Source: an archaeon
Lineage (GTDB): Archaea > Nanobdellota > Nanobdellia > Pacearchaeales > GW2011-AR1
Assembly: GCA_027318675.1 (NCBI GenBank)
Contig: DAHVOT010000035.1
Location: 1 to 7,476 of the forward strand
Length of the DNA: 7,476 bases
Reading direction: 5' to 3'
Both the position numbers and the translations under genes were made by a program. The notes under the pieces are model-generated. The model was not told the DNA's origin, made no database searches, and worked only from the letters and a program-made list of their open reading frames with translations. This document shows positions 1-6,416 of this stretch, piece by piece. Positions within the stretch are counted from its first letter, which is position 1. Each line of letters opens with the position of its first letter.

Positions 1-1
1 A

Positions 2-2146
2 TATACTTGTCAGACAAATGGAACTTGTATTGAAAATCCATGTACTGATACATGTTCATCTTTAGGATATGGATGTGGAACAAGAACAGTATGTGGAAAT
101 AGTGTTAACTGTGGAACCTGTCAAACAGGTTATACTTGCCAAACAAATGGAACTTGTACACAAAATCCATGTACAGATACTTGTGCATCTTTAGTTAAGC
201 AGTGTGGAATTCAAACAATTTGTGGAAACAGTGTTAATTGTGGTACATGTCAAACAGGATATACTTGTTCTTCAGGATTATGTATTCAAAGTTGTGTTCC
301 AACAACTTGTGCTGCATTAGCAAGAAATTGTGGAACAGCTTCTGACGGATGTGGTGGAACATTAAATTGTGGAACTTGTTCAACAGGATATACTTGTCAA
401 ATTAGTAATGGGACATGTATGAAAGATTGTGTTCCTACAACATGTTTAGCATTAGGAAGAACTTGTGGAACAGTAAGTAATGGATGTGGGGGAACATTAA
501 ATTGTGGAACATGTTCAACAGGATATACCTGTCAAATTAGTAATGGAACATGTATAAAAGATGTTGTAATATCTTGCAATGGTGTAACATGTAAGTCTGG
601 AGAATATTGTTCTAATGGTGTGTGTTTATTGAATGTAACTGGTAAAACTTATTTTGTTGCTACAAATGGAAATGATAATAATCCTGGGACATTTACTCAA
701 CCTTTTTATAGTTGGCAGAAAGGAGTTCAAGTAGCTAGACCAGGAGACATTGTTTATATTAGAGGAGGAATATGGACTCCAACAAGCCATATACTTACAA
801 GTGGAGGATATGATACAGGAGCTATAGCAATGACTATTGATCCTAATGCTCAGAACTTTGGTGTGAGTGGAACAGCGAATGCACCAATTAGATATTATAA
901 TTACCCTGGGGAAAAGCCAATTATAGATGGAAGACTTCTTCTTCCAAATCCTGATGGATGGCAAGGAGGAATAGGGATGAATAATGTAGAATATATTTAT
1001 TTCAGAGGATTAACAGTAAGGAATATTTTTCAAAGACTTCCTGATCTTACTCAAGCAAAACCTTATTCTGAAGTTTATGGAGTAGGTTCTTTTAATTCTG
1101 CAAATTTAAAGTTTGAGAATATGATTGTTTACAATATAAATGGAAGAGGATTTCAACATTGGGGAGGAGCATGGGCTGAATCAGATATGACTTCTCCTAA
1201 CGATCCTGATCCGCTTTTTGATTCTGATAATACAAGTTGGATTAATTGTGATGCGTATAATCTATTTGATAGATATGCTTTAACTCCTGGAAATGCTGCA
1301 GATGGATGGAAGGTGGTAGGTTATCCTTCTAATTATTATTATTGGGAAGGATGTAGAGCATGGAATTATTCTGATGATGGTTTTGATCCTAATGGGGCTC
1401 ACAGATTCTTCAAAAACTGCTGGGCAATGTCAACAAGGTATTATCAAGATTTATTTGATGCAGGGTCTTCTGGATCATGGGATCCAGAAGGAAACGGTTT
1501 CAAAATATCAGGAATAAATCCAGATTATCCCGGATATTCTGAAGGAGGAGAAGTTTTTGTAAAAATGGAAAATTCAATTGCTGCTTATTGTGTTGGTTCA
1601 GGTGTTGCTAATGATATAGAAGTAAATTATGATAACCAATGGCCAAATAATGGTGTTTTTTATAATAATGTCGCTTATAGGACTAACGGAGGATTCTTTG
1701 ATCTTGGAGGAGGAAGGGGGGCAACTTCACGTCCAACAGAATATAGAAATAACATTGCATTTGGAAGCACATATAATGAAATGGGTTTCTATCCTCTTTA
1801 TGAAGTAGGAATATATCGTCCTTCAATCTATCCTCACAGCCATAATACTTGGATTGGAACAATGGAAGTTGATGGATGGCCTGGGTGGGAATATAACCCA
1901 GATTATAGTGTAACAGATGGAGATTTTGTAAGTGTTAATGCAACTCAGTTAACTTTACCTAGAAAAGCTGATGGAAGTTTACCTGATATAACTTTCTTGC
2001 ATTTGAAACAGGGAAGTGATTTAATTGATGGTGGAGTTGTAGTTGAAGGATATCATTGTGCAACTTCTGGAGCTCATCCTGGAGAAAATTGTGTAGAGTG
2101 GTATGGTTCAGCTCCAGACTTAGGTCCTTTTGAAAGTAATTATTGA
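2..2146 (+). CDS. Cysteine-repeat protein with C-terminal PL9-like (pectate lyase-type) beta-helix domain, 5'-partial
   Basis: The frame is open without a stop from base 2, so the ATG at 419 is an internal Met and the true start lies off the left edge; 714 residues are visible. Residues 1-187 are tandem eight-Cys modules, followed by a short four-Cys module (about residues 188-209) ending near NVTG. The rest is a right-handed beta-helix opening with TYFVATNGNDNNPGT and ending DLGPFE, a layout common in polysaccharide lyase and DUF1565-like proteins. Asp434, Asp458, Asp459 and Asp462 (bases 1301, 1373, 1376, 1385) have the spacing I recall for the Ca2+ ligands of Erwinia Pel9A (D209, D233, D234, D237). 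Lys501 (base 1502) in GNGFKISG fits its catalytic Lys273, with three extra residues between. The likely role is extracellular cleavage or binding of a uronic-acid polysaccharide. The dense cysteines argue for export, but the signal peptide is out of view. Fold and family are well supported; substrate is not. Confidence 0.85.
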   Translation, partial: YTCQTNGTCIENPCTDTCSSLGYGCGTRTVCGNSVNCGTCQTGYTCQTNGTCTQNPCTDTCASLVKQCGIQTICGNSVNCGTCQTGYTCSSGLCIQSCVPTTCAALARNCGTASDGCGGTLNCGTCSTGYTCQISNGTCMKDCVPTTCLALGRTCGTVSNGCGGTLNCGTCSTGYTCQISNGTCIKDVVISCNGVTCKSGEYCSNGVCLLNVTGKTYFVATNGNDNNPGTFTQPFYSWQKGVQVARPGDIVYIRGGIWTPTSHILTSGGYDTGAIAMTIDPNAQNFGVSGTANAPIRYYNYPGEKPIIDGRLLLPNPDGWQGGIGMNNVEYIYFRGLTVRNIFQRLPDLTQAKPYSEVYGVGSFNSANLKFENMIVYNINGRGFQHWGGAWAESDMTSPNDPDPLFDSDNTSWINCDAYNLFDRYALTPGNAADGWKVVGYPSNYYYWEGCRAWNYSDDGFDPNGAHRFFKNCWAMSTRYYQDLFDAGSSGSWDPEGNGFKISGINPDYPGYSEGGEVFVKMENSIAAYCVGSGVANDIEVNYDNQWPNNGVFYNNVAYRTNGGFFDLGGGRGATSRPTEYRNNIAFGSTYNEMGFYPLYEVGIYRPSIYPHSHNTWIGTMEVDGWPGWEYNPDYSVTDGDFVSVNATQLTLPRKADGSLPDITFLHLKQGSDLIDGGVVVEGYHCATSGAHPGENCVEWYGSAPDLGPFESNY
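41..562 (+). repeat. Tandem coding repeat: four eight-cysteine modules
   Basis: Four in-frame units lie at 41-169 (43 codons), 170-292 (41), 293-427 (45) and 428-562 (45); the tail of a further unit lies at 2-40. Each unit has eight Cys and a core NCGTC.TGYTC. Units 1-2 are one subtype (CTDTC start, CGNSVNCGTC core). Units 3-4 are another (CVPTTC start, GCGGTLNCGTC core) and differ at only 18 of 135 bases by my count, so they look like a recent duplication. Similar modules occur as repeats in secreted proteins of myxobacteria and some DPANN archaea (recalled). Four disulfides per unit are likely. The role is probably a rigid stalk or a carbohydrate- or surface-binding array, which is inference. 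Confidence 0.85.
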
Positions 2147-2151
2147 TTGTA

Positions 2152-2170
2152 TTTTAATTAACTTTTATTT
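2152..2170 (+). terminator. Possible T-rich terminator after the beta-helix gene
   Basis: A T-rich tract (ttttaattaacttttattt) begins six bases after the TGA of the beta-helix gene, in the 44-bp gap before the convergent CBS gene. Archaeal transcription commonly ends at such T-rich stretches without a hairpin. No strong stem-loop is visible, and the opposite strand has no comparable T-run. Confidence 0.3.
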
Positions 2171-2190
2171 AAAATTATCTTAGAAATTCT

Positions 2191-2757
2191 TTAAGCACCC
2201 CTACAAGAAACACACATTAGCATTCCTTTATACCTTTCTAATGGACCATAATTACCGCATTCTTCACATACTCCTTCTTGTAGAATTGATTTATCTTTTT
2301 CTTTTGCTTTTTTTACAAGCTTTAATTTTCTTGCTTCTTCTCTTATTTCAGCAAATTCTTCTAATTCAGGATAAATTTCAGGGTTGAAACTTAAAATGTC
2401 TTTTATTGTTATTATTCCAACTAATTCATTGTTTTCTATAACTGGAAGTCTTTCAAATTTAGATTCTTTCATTTTTTTCAAAGCGTCTTCGAGTGTAGCA
2501 CTTGGTTTTATTACAGCAATTTTTCTTGGAGAAATATCTTTAGCTTCTATTAATGAAAGTTCTTTTTCAGATTTTTTTACAAGTGCCCAAAGGATATCTT
2601 GTGTTGATATTAATCCTACAAGCTTCTTTTTTTCAACAAGAAGCAGGCTTCCTGTCTTTTTTTGAACCATTCTTTTAGCACATTCCAGTAAATTAGCATT
2701 GGGGTTAATAACAATTGGTTCCCTTGTCATTATATCAGAAACTAGTATTTTATACAT
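2191..2757 (-). CDS. Two-CBS-domain protein with C-terminal zinc ribbon
   Basis: A soluble 188-residue protein. CBS domain 1 spans about residues 5-61 (VSDIMTREPIVINPNANL, then LVGLISTQDIL). CBS domain 2 spans about 73-124 (ISPRKIAVIKPSATLEDAL, then ELVGIITIKDIL). A charged helical linker at 128-156 leads to a zinc ribbon with Cys164-x2-Cys167-x14-Cys182-x2-Cys185. CBS pairs form a Bateman module that usually binds adenine nucleotides or SAM and works as a sensor. The ribbon suggests contact with nucleic acid or a protein partner. This architecture is known in archaea, but its targets are not. The ATG at 2757 is chosen because a TATA-like box lies about 25 bp upstream, implying a leaderless mRNA; no Shine-Dalgarno is seen. 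It is divergent from the thermosome cluster and convergent with the beta-helix gene. The domain call is firm; the function is open. Confidence 0.9.
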   Translation of the reverse strand: MYKILVSDIMTREPIVINPNANLLECAKRMVQKKTGSLLLVEKKKLVGLISTQDILWALVKKSEKELSLIEAKDISPRKIAVIKPSATLEDALKKMKESKFERLPVIENNELVGIITIKDILSFNPEIYPELEEFAEIREEARKLKLVKKAKEKDKSILQEGVCEECGNYGPLERYKGMLMCVSCRGA

Positions 2758-2777
2758 ATTTTTACAAAGCTTTTCTA

Positions 2778-2785
2778 CTTATAAA
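2778..2785 (-). promoter_or_regulatory. TATA-like box for the CBS/zinc-ribbon gene
   Basis: On the minus strand this reads TTTATAAG and is centred about 25 bp upstream of the ATG at 2757. That is the usual TATA-to-start-site distance in archaea, so transcription probably begins at or next to the start codon. A second AT-rich candidate (2803-2812) is too far for a leaderless start. Confidence 0.6.
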
Positions 2786-2855
2786 CGTTTTTTACCACTT
2801 CAAAAATATAAGACTTGTTTAAAAAAGGATAATATTGATTTTGAATACAACAATG

Positions 2856-2864
2856 CTTAAATAA
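2856..2864 (+). promoter_or_regulatory. TATA-like box for the thermosome cluster
   Basis: CTTAAATAA, preceded by G at 2855, lies about 52 bp upstream of the ATG at 2912. A start site some 26 bp downstream would give a leader of roughly 25 nt that still contains the AGAGGTT ribosome-binding site. The same GCTTAAA core appears before the radical SAM gene and the tRNA gene in this window. Confidence 0.5.
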
Positions 2865-2893
2865 ATGATTTAAGAATATGTTTTATTAAATTC

Positions 2894-2900
2894 AGAGGTT
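2894..2900 (+). promoter_or_regulatory. Ribosome binding site of the 80-residue protein
   Basis: AGAGGTT matches part of the archaeal Shine-Dalgarno GGAGGTGA and sits about 11 nt before the ATG at 2912. The spacing is somewhat long but workable. It supports 2912 as the start and makes this the only first-in-cluster plus-strand gene here that appears to use a leader. Confidence 0.45.
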
Positions 2901-2911
2901 AGTAGATTAAA

Positions 2912-3154
2912 ATGAATAGACAATATAAAACCAAGATAGAGATTGTATCTAGATTAGCTTATGAGGATATAAATTCATTTATTGAAAAAATTTCTTTTGA
3001 GAAGGATATTTATAAAAATGGAAAGACTTATTTTCTTGATGAAAACAGAGAGAGTATTATAAGAGCAGATTCTAAGAAGAAAACCGTTGAATTAACAGAT
3101 AGAGTTGACGAATGGATTTTTAATAGTATAAATGAATTAAATAGGAAAAAGTAA
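2912..3154 (+). CDS. Small unknown protein, first gene of thermosome cluster
   Basis: An 80-residue, charged, Cys-free protein with no signal peptide or membrane segment, so it is probably cytosolic. The pattern suggests a small alpha/beta fold: a strand (KTKIEIVSRL), a helix (AYEDINSFIEKISFE), a beta-hairpin (GKTYFLDENRESIIRADSKK) and a C-terminal helix (RVDEWIFNSINELNRKK). I do not recognise the family. The layout loosely recalls the KEOPS subunit Pcc1, but I see no convincing motif and do not assign it. The start is supported by AGAGGTT and an upstream TATA-like box. The stop lies 8 bp before the thermosome ATG, so the two genes are probably cotranscribed and translationally coupled. It looks real because it fills an otherwise long gap with in-frame, lysine/glutamate-rich coding sequence like its neighbours. 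Confidence 0.75.
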   Translation: MNRQYKTKIEIVSRLAYEDINSFIEKISFEKDIYKNGKTYFLDENRESIIRADSKKKTVELTDRVDEWIFNSINELNRKK

Positions 3155-3162
3155 ATAGTAAA

Positions 3163-4791
3163 ATGACAGATAAACCAATAACATTAATGCCTGAAGATAT
3201 ACAAAGACTTATTGGAAAAGATGCTCAGAGAAATAATATCGCTGCAGCTAAACTTGTTGCAGAGATTGTTAAAACTACTTTAGGACCAAGGGGTATGGAT
3301 AAGATGCTTGTTTCTCCTTTAAATGATATAATAATAACTAATGACGGTGCAACAATTTTAAGTGAGATGCAAATTGAACATCCTGCCGCAAAGATGATGG
3401 TTGAAATTGCTAAAACGCAGGAATCTGAAGTCGGAGACGGAACAACTTCTGCTGTTATGATTGCAGGTAGACTTTTAGAAAATGCAGAGAGACTTTTAGA
3501 TAAGAAGATACACCCTACTGTGATTGTTAAGGGATATAGAATTGCCGCAGAAAAAGCTCAAGAAATTTTGAAAGATTTGTCCATGAAAGTTGAGCATAAA
3601 GACGAATTTGTTTTAAAACAGATTGCAATGACTGCAATGACAGGAAAAGGAGCAGAAGACTCTAAAGAAAATCTTTCAGATATTGTTGTTAAAGCAGTTA
3701 ATCAGATTGAAGAAAATGGTTTTGTTGATTTAGAGAATATAAAAATAGAGAAAGCTAGAGGAGAGGGAATAGGAGATAGCGAATTAATATCTGGAATCGT
3801 TATTGATAAAGGAAAAATAGCTTTGGATATGCCCTCTTATGTTAAGGATGCAAGAATCGCTTTAATTGATATTCCTTTGGAATTGAAGTCCTTAGAGATG
3901 AAAACAGAAGTTTCAATTTCTTCACCTGAACAATTGCAAAGATTTTTACTTCAGGAAGAGAACTCAATTAAGGAAATTGTAAATTTGGTGAGAGAATCAA
4001 CTGCAAACGTTGTATTTTGCCAGAAGGGAGTAGATGATTTTGCAAGTTTTCTTTTAGCTAGAAATGGAATCTATGTTTGTAGAAGAGTTGCAAGAAGTGA
4101 TATGCAAAAAATTGCTAAAGCTACTGGTGCAAAAATAATAAGCAATTTAAATGATTTGACTCAGTTTGAATTAGGTTCAGCAGAGAGTGTTGAAAATGTT
4201 AAGAGAGGAAATGATTCTTATACTTATATTAAAGGATGTAAAAACCCCAAAGCTGTAACTATTTTAATTCATGGGGGAAGCGAACATGTTATGGATGAAA
4301 TTGAAAGAGCAATAGATGATGGTTTAGGTGATGTTTCATGCGTTTTAAAATCTGGATTAGTTGTTCCTGGTGGAGGAGCTATTGAAATGGAAGTTTCCAG
4401 AAGATTGAAACAATTTGGGCAAACTCTTTCAGGAAGAGAAAGATTAGCTGTAGAAGAATTTGCAAATGCTTTAGAATTTATACCCACTACTCTTGCTGAA
4501 AATGCTGGTTTAGACCCTATTGATATTATAACTGAATTAAGAGCTAAGCATGATTCAGGAGATAAGAATGCTGGATTGAATTTATTTGAGAATAAAGTTG
4601 CAAATGTCCTTGAAGCTAAAATAATAGAACCATATAATATTAAAAGTCAGGAAATTGATTCTGCAACAGAAGTTGCAAATATGATTTTAAGAATTGATGA
4701 TGTTATTGCTTCTAAGCCAGATAAGAAAGGAAGAATGAATTTTACAGGTGAGAGGGGGAGAGAAGGAGATTTCATGAGTGGATTGGAGTAA
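3163..4791 (+). CDS. thsA: Thermosome subunit (group II chaperonin)
   Basis: A full-length 542-residue subunit of the ATP-driven double-ring chaperonin that folds cytosolic proteins in archaea. The N-terminal equatorial domain carries TLGPRGMDKML (39-49), TNDGATIL (59-66) and the ATP-binding GDGTT (91-95). The apical domain covers roughly 210-365. The C-terminal equatorial part has GGSEHVMDEIERA, PGGGA (402-406) and ENAGLDPIDI. The catalytic Asp residues expected from GroEL and thermosomes are present (Asp61, Asp92 and Asp386, the last in DDGL where DDAL is usual). The tail after RIDDVIASKPDKK reads GRMNFTGERGREGDFMSGLE and lacks the Gly-Gly-Met-rich end common in thermosomes. The Shine-Dalgarno at 3163 is weak, and translation may be coupled to the 80-residue gene 8 bp upstream. 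AT-rich elements at 3117-3143 could hold a second promoter. The symbol is the generic archaeal one; the subunit type is not determined. Confidence 0.97.
   Translation: MTDKPITLMPEDIQRLIGKDAQRNNIAAAKLVAEIVKTTLGPRGMDKMLVSPLNDIIITNDGATILSEMQIEHPAAKMMVEIAKTQESEVGDGTTSAVMIAGRLLENAERLLDKKIHPTVIVKGYRIAAEKAQEILKDLSMKVEHKDEFVLKQIAMTAMTGKGAEDSKENLSDIVVKAVNQIEENGFVDLENIKIEKARGEGIGDSELISGIVIDKGKIALDMPSYVKDARIALIDIPLELKSLEMKTEVSISSPEQLQRFLLQEENSIKEIVNLVRESTANVVFCQKGVDDFASFLLARNGIYVCRRVARSDMQKIAKATGAKIISNLNDLTQFELGSAESVENVKRGNDSYTYIKGCKNPKAVTILIHGGSEHVMDEIERAIDDGLGDVSCVLKSGLVVPGGGAIEMEVSRRLKQFGQTLSGRERLAVEEFANALEFIPTTLAENAGLDPIDIITELRAKHDSGDKNAGLNLFENKVANVLEAKIIEPYNIKSQEIDSATEVANMILRIDDVIASKPDKKGRMNFTGERGREGDFMSGLE
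4765..4770 (+). promoter_or_regulatory. Ribosome binding site inside the thermosome 3' end; leaves two possible starts downstream
   Basis: GGAGAT lies 7 nt before a GTG at 4778, in frame with the next gene. A second GGAG at 4785-4788 lies only 4 nt before the in-frame ATG at 4793. Both lie within or at the end of the thermosome coding sequence, so the next gene is probably translated by coupling. The first site has the better spacing; the second has the better start codon. Confidence 0.4.
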
Positions 4792-4792
4792 A

Positions 4793-5239
4793 ATGGAGGA
4801 AATAAATTTCTGGTATATAGATAGAAAAAATTATTCTAATTTTGAATTTAAGGAATTTAAAAAAGAATTTATTGAGAATATAAGCAGTAAATTTATTCAA
4901 TTGTATATTCATGATAAACCTGTTTTGATTGCAGGAAAGGAATTATATCATAAAGATATATTTGAATTATCTTTAAAGAAATTTGATATTAAATTTAAAA
5001 CAAGATTAAATTCTACTAAAGATGAAATTCCTATTGAAGAAGGAGAAGGATATAAGATGGTTGGTGCAGGAAGAGTAAAGATGTTTGATGAGGAAACATT
5101 GTACTTTTATGATAATAGTATGGATTATCTTTCTAAAATAAAAGGAACGAATAAGAATCATCTTGAAGAGATATTTGGAAGTGAAAGAGTAGATTCAGAT
5201 AAGCTCCATGGGGATTTGTCGTTTTTTGTGAGTATTTAG
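4793..5239 (+). CDS. Unknown protein of about 148 residues downstream of the thermosome
   Basis: A 148-residue protein from the ATG at 4793, or 153 residues from the GTG at 4778, which would overlap the thermosome gene by 14 bp. It is rich in Lys, Glu and Phe, lacks Cys, and shows no signal peptide or membrane segment, so it is probably cytosolic. Visible parts are an N-terminal amphipathic stretch (residues 10-40), a strand-like QLYIHDKPVLIAGKEL, an acidic IPIEEGEGYKMVGAGRV, and a C-terminal part with LYFYDNSMDYLSKIKGT. I do not recognise the family and assign no function. The tight spacing makes it the third gene of the thermosome cluster, so a link to protein quality control is possible but is only context. 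A separate TATA-like box follows its stop, so the cluster probably ends here. Confidence 0.8.
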   Translation: MEEINFWYIDRKNYSNFEFKEFKKEFIENISSKFIQLYIHDKPVLIAGKELYHKDIFELSLKKFDIKFKTRLNSTKDEIPIEEGEGYKMVGAGRVKMFDEETLYFYDNSMDYLSKIKGTNKNHLEEIFGSERVDSDKLHGDLSFFVSI

Positions 5240-5261
5240 GGTTTAAATTCTCTTCAATAAT

Positions 5262-5270
5262 GCTTAAAAA
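5262..5270 (+). promoter_or_regulatory. TATA-like box that sets the radical SAM gene start
   Basis: GCTTAAAAA is centred about 26 bp upstream of the ATG at 5292. This fits a leaderless transcript starting at that ATG. It argues against the in-frame GTG at 5271, which touches the TATA element and would lie upstream of the predicted transcription start. Confidence 0.6.
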
Positions 5271-5291
5271 GTGCGTATTCTAGTGTTTTTC

Positions 5292-6416
5292 ATGTATTAT
5301 CATATAATCTTAACAGAAAAGTGTAATTCCAGATGTAAGTATTGTTATCAGAAGTCAATGGAGGAATTTGATAATGGACTTAAAGATAAATTTGAATTTG
5401 ATTATGATGCTCCATGTGAATCAGCAGTTAAAGGAGTTGATGTTGCAGGATTTTTGAAAGATGGAGATTGTTTAATATTTTATGGTGGAGAGCCTTTAGT
5501 TAATTTTCAGAAAATGAGAGAAATAATGGATGCAGTTGAGAGATCTAAAAAGAAAATAAAATTTTACATACAAACTAATGGAAAATTGCTTGATGAAATA
5601 CCTTGGATTTATATAAGTAAAATGTCCAAAATGCTTGTTTCAATAGATGGTGATATGAGAAGAACAGATTATAATAGAGGATTTGGAACTTACAATCAGG
5701 TTTTAAAAAATCTAACTGAATTAAGAGAAAAAGGGTATAAAGGAGAGATTGTTGCAAGAATGACTTTATCTTTTTCAGATGTTTTTGGGCAAGTTAAACA
5801 TATTGTTGGATTAATTGAGAAAGGAATTTTTAATTCTGTACATTGGCAGATTGATGCTGGCTTTTACAAATCTGATTTTGATAAGAAACAATTCAAGCTT
5901 TTTGTAAAAGAGTATAACAAATCTATAGATAGATTATTAGATTTTTGGGTTGATTATATGAAAGAAAACAAGAAGGTTTTGAAATTCTACCCTTTTTTAG
6001 GAATTTTTGAGAGTTTGTATTATGATAGAAAAACAAAACTTCATTGCGGTTCTGGATATGCAAATTACACTATCTTGACCAATGGAAAAATTGTTGCTTG
6101 TCCAATTATGAGCGGTATTAAGAATTTTTATTGTGGAGATTTAAACACTCCTAATGAAAAACTTAAAGAGATTTATGTTCAAGAACCTTGTAGTTCATGC
6201 GATTATTTGGATGTTTGTGGAGGTAGATGTTTGTATAGCAATTATGCTAAGCTCTGGCCCGAGGAAGGACAGAAATTAATCTGCGAAAGCATAATTCATT
6301 TAATAGAGGGTATTCAGGATAAATTACCTAAAATAAGTGATTTAATTGAAAAGAAAATTGTATTTGAAGATGATTTTGATTATGAGAAATATTTTGGTCC
6401 TGAGATAATTCCTTAA
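5292..6416 (+). CDS. Radical SAM/SPASM enzyme, putative peptide-modifying type
   Basis: A 374-residue protein from the ATG at 5292. Cys11-x3-Cys15-x2-Cys18 in TEKCNSRCKYCYQ binds the [4Fe-4S] cluster that cleaves S-adenosylmethionine. GGEP lies at 65-68. The C-terminal part is a textbook SPASM domain for two auxiliary clusters: Cys252-x12-Gly265-x4-Cys270, Cys281, then Cys300-x2-Cys303-x5-Cys309-x3-Cys313 and Cys331. SPASM proteins modify peptides or proteins (sactipeptides, PQQ, anaerobic sulfatase maturation). The MYYHIILTEKCN opening recalls the archaeal AF1577-type family annotated as putative peptide-modifying enzymes; that is memory, not a search. An in-frame GTG at 5271 would add seven residues but sits against the TATA-like box. 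No short Cys- or Gly-rich precursor gene is seen beside it. It lies 52 bp after the unknown 148-residue gene, with its own promoter. The stop overlaps the convergent transporter gene. Confidence 0.9.
   Translation: MYYHIILTEKCNSRCKYCYQKSMEEFDNGLKDKFEFDYDAPCESAVKGVDVAGFLKDGDCLIFYGGEPLVNFQKMREIMDAVERSKKKIKFYIQTNGKLLDEIPWIYISKMSKMLVSIDGDMRRTDYNRGFGTYNQVLKNLTELREKGYKGEIVARMTLSFSDVFGQVKHIVGLIEKGIFNSVHWQIDAGFYKSDFDKKQFKLFVKEYNKSIDRLLDFWVDYMKENKKVLKFYPFLGIFESLYYDRKTKLHCGSGYANYTILTNGKIVACPIMSGIKNFYCGDLNTPNEKLKEIYVQEPCSSCDYLDVCGGRCLYSNYAKLWPEEGQKLICESIIHLIEGIQDKLPKISDLIEKKIVFEDDFDYEKYFGPEIIP

Noticed and set aside
41..562. Regular repeats of 123-135 bp, as in a CRISPR-like or satellite array
   Set aside because: The units are in frame, differ mostly at codon level, vary in length by multiples of three, and encode conserved cysteines. 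There are no constant repeats with unique spacers.
626..964. Minus-strand open frame of 112 codons
   Set aside because: It lies wholly opposite the beta-helix coding sequence, is Ser/Ile/Cys-rich with no recognisable motif, and has no start signals.
2384..2665. Plus-strand open frame of 93 codons
   Set aside because: It is antisense to the clearly recognisable CBS domains and is Ser/Phe-rich, as expected from the complement of Lys/Glu-rich coding DNA.
2758..2911. Search for a small RNA or riboswitch in the divergent gap
   Set aside because: It shows only AT-rich promoter elements, with no stable GC stem and no C/D-box pair.
2912..3154. 80-residue protein as KEOPS subunit Pcc1
   Set aside because: Size and predicted alpha/beta layout are similar, but the alignment by eye shows no convincing conserved motif.
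4269..4487. Minus-strand open frame of 72 codons inside the thermosome gene
   Set aside because: It opposes conserved chaperonin motifs, including PGGGA and ENAGLDP, and has no promoter or family features.
4793..5239. 148-residue protein as the substrate of the downstream radical SAM enzyme
   Set aside because: It has no Cys, no Gly-rich or repetitive core, and a separate promoter lies between the two genes.
5575..5757. Minus-strand open frame of 60 codons, considered as a hidden peptide substrate of the radical SAM enzyme
   Set aside because: It is fully antisense to the enzyme's core domain, with no leader-peptide features or ribosome-binding site.
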